Shown: positions 1 to 5,663 of the stretch, piece by piece | Numbering within the stretch: the first letter of the stretch is position 1 | How the letters are laid out: the number at the start of each line of letters is the position of its first letter | Made by a program: the position numbers and the translations under genes | The notes under the pieces: generated by a model | Told to the model about the DNA's origin: nothing | What the model saw: only the letters and a program-made list of their open reading frames with translations | The model's database searches: none | DNA from: Chitinophagaceae bacterium UBA4857 | Lineage (GTDB): Bacteria > Bacteroidota > Bacteroidia > Chitinophagales > Chitinophagaceae | DNA length: 10,552 nucleotides | Direction: 5' to 3' | NCBI GenBank assembly: GCA_002399735.1 | Contig: DHEF01000013.1 | Coordinates: 144,063 to 154,614, forward strand

Positions 1-66
1 CCGTTACGGCCATTGCTGGCCACAGGATTTTAAGTCCTGCGTGTCTACCAATTCCACCACCAGGGC
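1..66 (-). tRNA. tRNA-Leu(UAA), partial at the window edge
   Basis: Read on the minus strand, this starts with acceptor strand GCCCTGG (66 to 60), then a D arm containing GGTAGAC and an anticodon stem-loop CAGGA-CTTAAAA-TCCTG, which gives anticodon UAA. A long class II variable arm with GGCCA/TGGCC pairing follows, as expected for tRNA-Leu. The T arm, 3' acceptor strand and CCA lie beyond base 1. No promoter motif is visible between it and the upstream tRNA-Gly, so it is probably transcribed from the tRNA-Gly promoter. Confidence 0.93.
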
Positions 67-78
67 AATTGATGTTGG

Positions 79-106
79 AAAAAAAATCCCGCAGGTTGCG
101 GGATTT

Positions 107-107
<1 letters not shown>
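79..107 (-). terminator. Hairpin with U-tract between tRNA-Gly and tRNA-Leu
   Basis: An 11-bp perfect inverted repeat (83-93 against 97-107, core ATCCCGCA/TGCGGGAT) has a 3-nt loop. On the minus strand it is followed by an uninterrupted run of eight U (86 to 79). This is the form of an intrinsic terminator. It begins on the last base of the tRNA-Gly CCA end and lies upstream of tRNA-Leu(UAA), so it would either stop much of the tRNA-Leu transcription or serve as a processing hairpin. Confidence 0.75.
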
Positions 108-182
<75 letters not shown>

Positions 183-227
183 ATTTTGCTGATTTAATTT
201 GTTCAGCATCAAAGAACTTTGGGAGTG

Positions 228-260
228 CAAAATTAAGGATTTGCGACCTTATAAAACAAA
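228..260 (-). promoter_or_regulatory. Bacteroidota-type promoter for tRNA-Gly
   Basis: On the minus strand, a -33 element TTTG (260 to 257) is followed after 21 nt by a -7 element TAATTTTG (235 to 228), a full match to TAnnTTTG. The predicted transcript start is near 221, about 40 nt before the tRNA. The sequence from the -7 element onward (TTTTGCACTCCCAAA) is identical to that of the tRNA-Lys promoter in this window. Confidence 0.8.
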
Positions 261-276
261 TTTTTTCGAAAAAAAA

Positions 277-495
277 TTATTTATATTTTGGAGTATACAA
301 TGTACTCTCTTGGATGGTTACCTGAGGCTTCTCAAACTTTTTTGTATAAAGTTTATAGCAACCACCAAAAGCAAATGCAACTAAACAGGCAATGCTTAAG
401 TAAAAAACAAAACCAGATGAAGATACCCAGCTATGAGTAAAATCTTTATCCTGTATTTTCTGTAATTCCTTTTTATAATCTTCTGTATGTGACAT
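277..495 (-). CDS. Small single-span membrane protein, unknown function
   Basis: A 72-residue protein that I do not recognise. Residues 1-24 are hydrophilic and charged (MSHTEDYKKELQK at the start). Residues about 27-49 form one hydrophobic segment containing FVFYLSIACLVAFAFGG, followed by a short basic tail (KLYTKKFEK). The positive charge after the span suggests that the C-terminus is cytoplasmic, although the N-terminus is also charged. Reality is supported by the membrane segment and by a full TAnnTTTG -7 element at 513-520, which puts a transcript start about 10 nt before the ATG at 495. It follows the glycosyltransferase gene by 45 bp on the same strand, but the private promoter means it need not depend on read-through. 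No function is implied by the context. Confidence 0.65.
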   Translation of the reverse strand: MSHTEDYKKELQKIQDKDFTHSWVSSSGFVFYLSIACLVAFAFGGCYKLYTKKFEKPQVTIQESTLYTPKYK

Positions 496-512
496 TGTTA
501 TAAATTGTTGCG

Positions 513-520
513 CAAAAATA
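513..520 (-). promoter_or_regulatory. -7 element for the 72-residue membrane protein
   Basis: Minus-strand TATTTTTG (520 to 513) matches TAnnTTTG exactly and is followed by C, as in the tRNA promoters here. No -33 TTTG lies at the usual 19-22 nt; the nearest TTTG motifs are 6 and 11 nt upstream, which is too close. A start near 506 would give a leader of about 11 nt. Confidence 0.5.
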
Positions 521-540
521 AGGATTCAAAACAAAAAACC

Positions 541-1566
541 TTAGTCTTTTTTAACAATTTCTGTAAATAGTTTTTTCTTTTGTATAAAATACGCCCAAAC
601 TATGCTACCGGCGTACATTCCGTTGACTTTATTTTTTTTATGTTTTGGAAAAATACTTTGTTTTTGTTTGCAAAAAAGCCAGGCGGTAAATGCCCAGTGG
701 GATCGGCATATAGCCCAAAAGTATCCTGTTTGTCCGGCCACTAAACCTTTTACTGCAGTAACCGTATCTAACGCATACCTTATGGGAAATATGTATATAC
801 GCTGCCACCAAAAAAGATTTTTGTACAACATAATTAAGTTGTTTCTAAAGTTTAAAAAGGTTTTAAGTGTATTGCCTTGCGGCAATGTACCTCCACCAAC
901 ATGGTAAACTGTAGATTGCGGACATACATATATTTTTTTACCCGCTTGCTGCAAACGCCAACACAAATCAATCTCTTCCATGTGCGCAAAAAAGAAATTA
1001 TCAAAACCGCTCATGGCATGATAATCTGACGTACGAATAAATAAAGCGGCACCAGTTGCCCAAAAAACAGGGGTGGCATCATTGTATTGTCCTTTATCTT
1101 TTTCGCAGGTATCAAATACACGGCCACGTGAAAAAGGGTAGCCGTATCTATCTATCCATCCACCGGCTGCACCGGCGTATTCAAAAGTATCTTTATGGTT
1201 ATACGCTAGAATTTTTGGTTGGCAAGCGGCAATGGTATCATCGGTTTCGCATAATTGCACCATTGGTTCTAACCAGTTGGGCGCTACTTCTACATCAGAG
1301 TTTAATAAAACATAGTAATCAGATTGCACTTGTTGTAAGGCTTCGTTATAGCCACGTGCAAAACCAAAGTTTTCGTTTAGTATAATTGTTTTTATATGCG
1401 GATAAGTAACTGCTAAAAATAATAATGAATCATCGGTGGATGCATTGTCGGCCACAATTATTTCCATGTTTGCATACGTTGACGCAATTACCGATGGTAA
1501 AAATTTTTTCAAAAATTTTACACCGTTCCAGTTTAATATTACAACAGCAACTTTGGGCCCGTTCAT
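541..1566 (-). CDS. Family 2 glycosyltransferase, rhamnosyltransferase-like (GT-A fold)
   Basis: This 341-residue enzyme is predicted to transfer a sugar from a nucleotide-sugar donor to a growing glycan or lipid carrier at the cytoplasmic face of the membrane, most likely in cell-surface polysaccharide synthesis. The GT-A domain is clear: VVILNWNG at 8-15, DNASTDDS at 40-47, NFGFARGYN at 66-74, the metal/nucleotide motif LLNSDVEV at 87-94 (in place of the usual DxD), WATGAALFIR at 169-178, the acidic motif HMEEIDLCWR at 195-204 that holds the likely catalytic base, and YHVGGGT at 221-227. This order is typical of the WbbL/rhamnosyltransferase branch. The C-terminal 100 residues are aromatic and basic, suggesting membrane association. 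The start has an A/T-rich leader and no Shine-Dalgarno. A weak -7 candidate (TACTTTCG) lies at 1578-1585. No other glycan gene is beside it, so donor and acceptor are unknown. Confidence 0.92.
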   Translation of the reverse strand: MNGPKVAVVILNWNGVKFLKKFLPSVIASTYANMEIIVADNASTDDSLLFLAVTYPHIKTIILNENFGFARGYNEALQQVQSDYYVLLNSDVEVAPNWLEPMVQLCETDDTIAACQPKILAYNHKDTFEYAGAAGGWIDRYGYPFSRGRVFDTCEKDKGQYNDATPVFWATGAALFIRTSDYHAMSGFDNFFFAHMEEIDLCWRLQQAGKKIYVCPQSTVYHVGGGTLPQGNTLKTFLNFRNNLIMLYKNLFWWQRIYIFPIRYALDTVTAVKGLVAGQTGYFWAICRSHWAFTAWLFCKQKQSIFPKHKKNKVNGMYAGSIVWAYFIQKKKLFTEIVKKD

Positions 1567-1773
1567 ATTTTTTAATTAATGCGAAAGTAAACAAACAAAC
1601 TATATACCGTTGTATGTACAGTTTAATAGTTGGTCAATGTATTGCAACAAATGAATTCAAATAAACGATCTGTTTATTTTGCTATTAATACTTTAACTTT
1701 ATAAACCGGGTTGGAGGTAAATAATAGAGGGCAGAATGAAAAAGAATATTTTTTTAAAAAAAAGTAAAAAGTA

Positions 1774-1805
1774 TTTGGTTAAGAAATATACCCCCCTTAT
1801 TTTTG
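1774..1805 (+). promoter_or_regulatory. Bacteroidota-type promoter for tRNA-Lys
   Basis: A -33 TTTG (1774-1777), a 20-nt spacer and a -7 TATTTTTG (1798-1805) match the consensus fully. The predicted start is near 1811-1812, about 20 nt before the tRNA. The spacer ends in a run of six C just before the -7 element. Confidence 0.85.
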
Positions 1806-1830
1806 CACTCCCAAAACGGGAAAACAGGTT

Positions 1831-1903
1831 GATTTCGTAGCTCAGTTGGTAGAGCACATCACTTTTAATGATGGGGCCCTGGGTTCGAGTCCCAGCGGAA
1901 TCA
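1831..1903 (+). tRNA. tRNA-Lys(UUU)
   Basis: Acceptor strands GATTTCG and CGGAATC pair with one G-U wobble. The D arm contains GCTCAGTTGGTAGAGC, the anticodon stem-loop is CATCA-CTTTTAA-TGATG (anticodon UUU), and the T arm is CTGGGTTCGAGTCCCAG. The discriminator is A at 1903. CCA is not encoded, so it must be added after transcription. It stands alone between a promoter and a terminator. Confidence 0.97.
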
Positions 1904-1906
1904 CAG

Positions 1907-1937
1907 AAAAAACCTCAGCAATTGCTGAGGTTTTTTT
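1907..1937 (+). terminator. Intrinsic terminator after tRNA-Lys
   Basis: The perfect palindrome CCTCAGCAATTGCTGAGG (1913-1930) is preceded by six A and followed by seven T, 3 nt after the tRNA end. Because both flanks are A/T runs it could also work on the minus strand. Confidence 0.9.
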
Positions 1938-2112
1938 ATTGTGTTACCATCAGCAACCTTAAACTCCTGAAAGGGCTTTGAACGTTAAATAAGTAGAATG
2001 ATTTTTATGTTGCCATCGTTCCTGCCCTGATTGAACTTTACTTGCGACGCTCCGTTTAACTGTAGTAATTCTATTGGGCATTGTGTAAGCGGCTATGTTT
2101 TTTCTTAAAACC

Positions 2113-2152
2113 CAATTATCAAATTTTCAAGTTGGCTAATTGCCAAATTGAG
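2113..2152 (+). repeat. Degenerate octamer array before the kinase gene
   Basis: Five consecutive 8-nt units follow the pattern NAATTNNC: CAATTATC, AAATTTTC, AAGTTGGC, TAATTGCC, AAATTGAG. The third and fifth are imperfect. It lies 34 nt before the kinase ATG and just upstream of the likely -7 element. No function is known to me. Confidence 0.5.
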
Positions 2153-2181
2153 TTATCACTACTTCAGTTTTATTATCTTCG
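2148..2181 (+). promoter_or_regulatory. Candidate promoter of the histidine kinase
   Basis: TTG (2148-2150), 23 nt, then TATCTTCG (2174-2181), a one-mismatch variant of TAnnTTTG. The expected transcript start, 5-7 nt further on, falls at 2186-2188, on the kinase ATG itself. Confidence 0.45.
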
Positions 2182-2185
2182 GAAT

Positions 2186-3340
2186 ATGTTTCAGCAGCTT
2201 TTAAATTGGCGAACCTTATTGGCAGTGGTAGCAATAGCTATTGTTACCGGAACTATTTTTTATTCTCGTTACATATCTGAAAAAATTGCACAGGAAGAAA
2301 GAGCAAAGGTTGAGTTGTGGGTTGAGGCCAGTAAGTCTTTATTAGATCCGGATGAAACCTCAGTGAGTCTGCCTTTTAAAATTATATCACAAAACACCGA
2401 TATACCCATTATTGAAACCAATGAACGTGATAGTATTATAGGTTATGTAAATATAGATTCTGCAAAAGCTGTTAATGATATAAGCTATTTACCTGGTCGG
2501 TTAAAAACGCTAAAGTCTATTAACGAGCCTATCGTATATGTTAATCCGCAGGATTCAACTTTGGTTAACCGTTATTATTACGGCCATACCAGTTTACTTA
2601 ACGAAGTGCGTTACTATCCGTTAATTCAATTACTGATTATAGGTTTGTTTATTGTAGTGGTGTTTATAACAGTACGGAGTAATTATTTATCGGTACAAAA
2701 TCAGGTATGGGCCGGTATGGCAAAAGAAACGGCCCATCAGTTAGGTACACCTGTATCATCGTTAGAGGGTTGGGTAGAAATGATGAAAGATATGCCCGCC
2801 AATGAACAGATTGTAAAAGAGCTGGAGAAAGATGTTAACCGTTTACGTTTAGTATCGGATAGGTTTGGTAAAATAGGAAGCATTCCACAGTTGGAAGAAC
2901 GAGATTTGATAACACAGGTAAATAGTATGGTGGACTATATTAAACGACGTTCGCCGGATAAAGTTTTGTTTGAAGTGTTAACCCATGATAAGACAACTTT
3001 AGTTACAAAAATTTCGGGGCCGTTGTTTGATTGGGTAATAGAAAACTTATTAAAAAATGCGCTTGACGCAATGGACGGGAAAGGGAAGATAACGGTAAAT
3101 ATATTATCGCAAAAAGATAAGATAATTGTTGATGTAAAAGACTCAGGAAAAGGTATAAGCAAACAGCACTTGGATAAAATATTTAACCCCGGGTTTACTA
3201 CTAAAAAGAGAGGATGGGGGTTAGGACTTAGTTTGTGTAAACGAATTATTGAACAATACCATAAAGGCGAGTTATTCGTAACAAACTCGGAGTCTGGTAA
3301 GGGTACTACTTTTAGAATTGTATTACCGCAAAACACATAA
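2186..3340 (+). CDS. Membrane sensor histidine kinase, orphan
   Basis: This 384-residue kinase senses a signal at the membrane and autophosphorylates on histidine. A TTG codon at 2081 would add 35 residues of unlikely sequence; the ATG at 2186 is chosen because the first span (about 9-26) follows it directly. The extracytoplasmic sensor region (about 30-143) has no recognised fold. The second span is at about 145-163. The H-box is GMAKETAHQLGTP at 177-189 with His184, inside a HisKA-like helix pair. The ATPase domain shows the N-box ENLLKNALDAM at 286-296, G1 DSGKGI at 319-324, F-box NPGFTTK at 334-340 and G2 GWGLGLSLCKRI at 343-354, so all catalytic motifs are intact. The AHQLGTP form of the H-box is familiar in Bacteroidota kinases. 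No response regulator is adjacent, so its partner must be encoded elsewhere. No terminator is visible between its stop and the following tRNA-Leu. Confidence 0.93.
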   Translation: MFQQLLNWRTLLAVVAIAIVTGTIFYSRYISEKIAQEERAKVELWVEASKSLLDPDETSVSLPFKIISQNTDIPIIETNERDSIIGYVNIDSAKAVNDISYLPGRLKTLKSINEPIVYVNPQDSTLVNRYYYGHTSLLNEVRYYPLIQLLIIGLFIVVVFITVRSNYLSVQNQVWAGMAKETAHQLGTPVSSLEGWVEMMKDMPANEQIVKELEKDVNRLRLVSDRFGKIGSIPQLEERDLITQVNSMVDYIKRRSPDKVLFEVLTHDKTTLVTKISGPLFDWVIENLLKNALDAMDGKGKITVNILSQKDKIIVDVKDSGKGISKQHLDKIFNPGFTTKKRGWGLGLSLCKRIIEQYHKGELFVTNSESGKGTTFRIVLPQNT

Positions 3341-3368
3341 AAACAGTACAATATTTAGTGCGGTAAGT

Positions 3369-3402
3369 TTTGTATGTAGTAATCTGTTACCCACTATATT
3401 TG
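3369..3402 (+). promoter_or_regulatory. Promoter for tRNA-Leu(GAG)
   Basis: TTTG (3369-3372), a 22-nt spacer, then TATATTTG (3395-3402), a full -7 match. The predicted start near 3408 leaves a leader of only a few nucleotides before the tRNA. Confidence 0.75.
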
Positions 3403-3411
3403 CAATCCGGA

Positions 3412-3497
3412 GCCCGGGTGGCGAAATTGGTAGACGCACTACCTTGAGGTGGTAGCGCTGCTAACGCGGCGTGCAGGTTCGAATCCCGTCTCGGGCA
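3412..3497 (+). tRNA. tRNA-Leu(GAG)
   Basis: An 86-nt class II tRNA. Acceptor GCCCGGG pairs with CTCGGGC with one G-U pair. The anticodon stem-loop CTACC-TTGAGGT-GGTAG gives anticodon GAG, and a long variable arm (GCGCTGCTAACGCGGCGT region) and T loop GGTTCGAATCC follow. The discriminator is A at 3497; CCA is not encoded. Confidence 0.96.
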
Positions 3498-3505
3498 CTC
3501 AAAGT

Positions 3506-3554
3506 AAAATGAAAAAATCCTGTAAATAATTGATTTTCAGGATTTTTTCATTTT
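3506..3554 (+). terminator. Long-stem terminator after tRNA-Leu(GAG)
   Basis: A 17-bp perfect inverted repeat (3506-3522 against 3538-3554, with ATCCTG/CAGGAT next to the 15-nt loop) has A-rich left and T-rich right flanks and begins 8 nt after the tRNA. It can fold on either strand. Confidence 0.8.
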
Positions 3555-3555
3555 T

Positions 3556-4183
3556 CGAGTTCATTTTTTTCGTTTTCTATGGCTTATTTCTGCCTTTTTT
3601 GGCGAACAAAATAGTTTTTTATACACGCTTGTACATATCGCCTGAAAATCATCCAGCACAGTCCCTGCATTAGTAGTTTTTGTATCAAATAAACGTGTAA
3701 ACTAGCACAACAACTATTTACCAGCGTGCCAGAGGTTCTGATATTTTCAGCAATCGATAACTGTGCATGAACCTGATGGAAGGGAGAAGAGCTGTTGCGG
3801 GCAATTAATTCCCCTGGAAAATACGTGTCAAATAATCAATGGTCGTTTGACAGACAGTCACCTTTTACTATAATTTTCAGGAGTCGCTTCATTGTTGCCT
3901 TGGAAAATAATCGTATAGAAGGTTAAGGTGATAAGGACCGTCCTAATAAATGGTAAGTCGCTGTTAACTTATACATAAAGTACATGTAAAATTTAAGGGC
4001 CTCATCTGCTCGGTAGTTTTATCATAAGATAGCGTTTAACCTAAAGAAATAGTTGACTTACTTACGCTCTAATTACTGTATTACAGGGCTAACATCTCCG
4101 CTGTTTATTGGATTTTTTTGAAAGATTTTATGCGTATTTAGACGCACTACTGGAAATGAAAGAAATATGTATAATTGTATTAT
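3556..4183. other. Gene-free stretch of about 630 bp
   Basis: No reading frame longer than about 30 codons with protein-like content was seen on either strand. I found no TAnnTTTG promoter, no tRNA and no long repeat. The only local structure seen is a small hairpin (TGCGT, 6 nt, ACGCA) near 4130-4145. Base composition is somewhat less AT-rich in 3690-3830 than around it, which could reflect an old decayed gene, but no homology is recognisable. Confidence 0.5.
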
Positions 4184-4199
4184 TACGAAACAATTCGTA
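4184..4199 (+). promoter_or_regulatory. Small hairpin in the leader of the esterase gene
   Basis: TACGAA and TTCGTA form a 6-bp inverted repeat with a 4-nt loop (ACAA), followed by TTTTT and nine A. It lies 20 nt before the ATG at 4220. It could be an operator or a weak RNA hairpin; the stem is short and AT-rich. Confidence 0.3.
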
Positions 4200-4219
4200 T
4201 TTTTAAAAAAAATACTATA

Positions 4220-5593
4220 ATGCCAAAAACTTTACTGTTCTTCTTGGCAATGACTGGATCTACCATTGCGTTAGGACAATCTAAACTCAAAAAAAACAAT
4301 AGTGTAAAGGACTGGGTATCACTTGCCTCATCTTTAGATAGTGCTTCCTTTGAAAAGCAGATTAACCCAGAAAGTTATGCAATCACTGCTGTTGATTGGA
4401 CAAAAATTGAAAAATGGAAACAGGACAAAAACATACAGGGGGACAGCTTATTCAAAATGCTCAGTAATTGGAACTTCTATAGTACCCCAAAACAAACCGG
4501 TGTTATTTGCAAGTTTCAAACACAGGTGGATACAAATTACACAGTGCCCTATTTTGTTTACATACCCAAAAACTACAACCCTGCACAAAAGACAATCTTG
4601 TTGGTATATTACAAGGGCGGTTGGTTATCAAGAAAGAATTTTCCCAAGGATTATGCAAAAGAAATTGTTACAGACAACCCGACTTTCTCCTATTTAGACG
4701 ATTACAATATCATTGAAATTTTTCCGGCCTTAAAAAATGATTTAGCTATTTACGGCAATTACGGATACGCCCATTTATCAAATATGATTACAGAGACCCG
4801 GAAAAGGTTTAATATAGATGATAACAAAATTTTTTTATCGGGTTTTTCTGATGGAGGCAAGACTGTCTATAATGTATCTTACCTTACGCAGACAACTTTT
4901 GCTTGTTTTTATCCGATAAATGGTGCTATTGTTTCACCACCGTATTTCCCTAACTGGCTTAACCGCCCTGTTTTTTCCTTTGTAGCAACAAAAGACGAGC
5001 TGACGGATTATAAAAGCATTAGAACAAAAGCAGCGTATGCAAACAAAATAGGTGCAGACTGGATTTATTGGGAATTGTCCGGGAAAGGGCATTTTTATTT
5101 TCCTTATGCAAAGGATATTTTAACAACGCTGTTTACGCACATGAACGTTACAAGTCGTAATCCATTATCTAAAAGACTGGTGTATGACAGAGGGTTTAAT
5201 GATGAGGCAAACTTTAAGGGAGTAGATTGGCTTCAGATAAAAGTGAATACGAAGAAATTACCTTCTCGTTTTCATACAACAGATACGATTCAGACATTTT
5301 CCGGTAGTGGGGAAGAGAGGAACTACCGATATGGTGAAAATATAGGACAAGCTAGAGCAGAATGTTTCAACAACACTTATTTTATCACAACCTCTCAGGT
5401 GGATAAGGTAACTATTTATATTTCTCCTTTAATGGTTAACCTGGACCTACCTGTCAGAATTGTAATAAACGAAAAAGAAGTTTTTAATGCGAGGGTGGAT
5501 TACGAAAAGGAGTTTATGATTAACAATTTTATGAGCAATTTTGACAGGGCACAGATATTTGTAAATAAAGTGGAGATTACTGTAGAGGAATAA
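4220..5593 (+). CDS. Exported alpha/beta-hydrolase (esterase / PHB-depolymerase-like)
   Basis: A 457-residue predicted exported serine hydrolase. The ATG at 4220 is preferred over an in-frame TTG at 4175 because it opens a signal peptide (MPKTLLFFLAMTGSTIALG-Q, cleavage near 19-20) and has an A-rich leader. There is no lipobox cysteine. After a variable region (21-100), the hydrolase core runs from about 103 to 305: YFVYIPKNYNP at 111-121, KTILLVYYKGG at 124-134 (oxyanion-side strand), nucleophile elbow LSGFSDGG at 206-213 with Ser210, a likely acid at Asp259 or Asp263 (VATKDELTD), and His291 in SGKGHFYF. Residues 320-457 form a separate beta-rich domain (DWLQIKVNT, NTYFITTSQVDKVTIYISP, VRIVINEKEVF), as in long PHB-depolymerase-like esterases. 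Substrate unknown; a peptidase role cannot be excluded. It converges on the 954-residue esterase gene and shares a terminator with it. Confidence 0.85.
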   Translation: MPKTLLFFLAMTGSTIALGQSKLKKNNSVKDWVSLASSLDSASFEKQINPESYAITAVDWTKIEKWKQDKNIQGDSLFKMLSNWNFYSTPKQTGVICKFQTQVDTNYTVPYFVYIPKNYNPAQKTILLVYYKGGWLSRKNFPKDYAKEIVTDNPTFSYLDDYNIIEIFPALKNDLAIYGNYGYAHLSNMITETRKRFNIDDNKIFLSGFSDGGKTVYNVSYLTQTTFACFYPINGAIVSPPYFPNWLNRPVFSFVATKDELTDYKSIRTKAAYANKIGADWIYWELSGKGHFYFPYAKDILTTLFTHMNVTSRNPLSKRLVYDRGFNDEANFKGVDWLQIKVNTKKLPSRFHTTDTIQTFSGSGEERNYRYGENIGQARAECFNNTYFITTSQVDKVTIYISPLMVNLDLPVRIVINEKEVFNARVDYEKEFMINNFMSNFDRAQIFVNKVEITVEE

Positions 5594-5614
5594 AGACCGT
5601 ATCCAAACAACATA

Positions 5615-5643
5615 AAAAAGCTGTTCCATCGGAACAGCTTTTT
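5615..5643. terminator. Bidirectional terminator between convergent esterase genes
   Basis: A 13-bp perfect stem (5615-5627 against 5631-5643, core GCTGTTCC/GGAACAGC) with loop ATC is flanked by A5 on the left and T5 on the right. It lies 22 bp after the plus-strand stop and 21 bp after the minus-strand stop. Confidence 0.92.
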
Positions 5644-5663
5644 CTTAAACACAACAACCCATT

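Noticed and set aside
2935..3351. 138-codon frame on the minus strand inside the kinase gene
   Set aside because: It is antisense to the ATP-binding domain, whose motifs are intact on the plus strand, and has no domain of its own.
3412..4219. tRNA-Leu(GAG) as an attachment site of an integrated element
   Set aside because: No direct repeat of the tRNA 3' end, integrase or other mobile gene is visible downstream in the window; kept only as a weak possibility for the gap.
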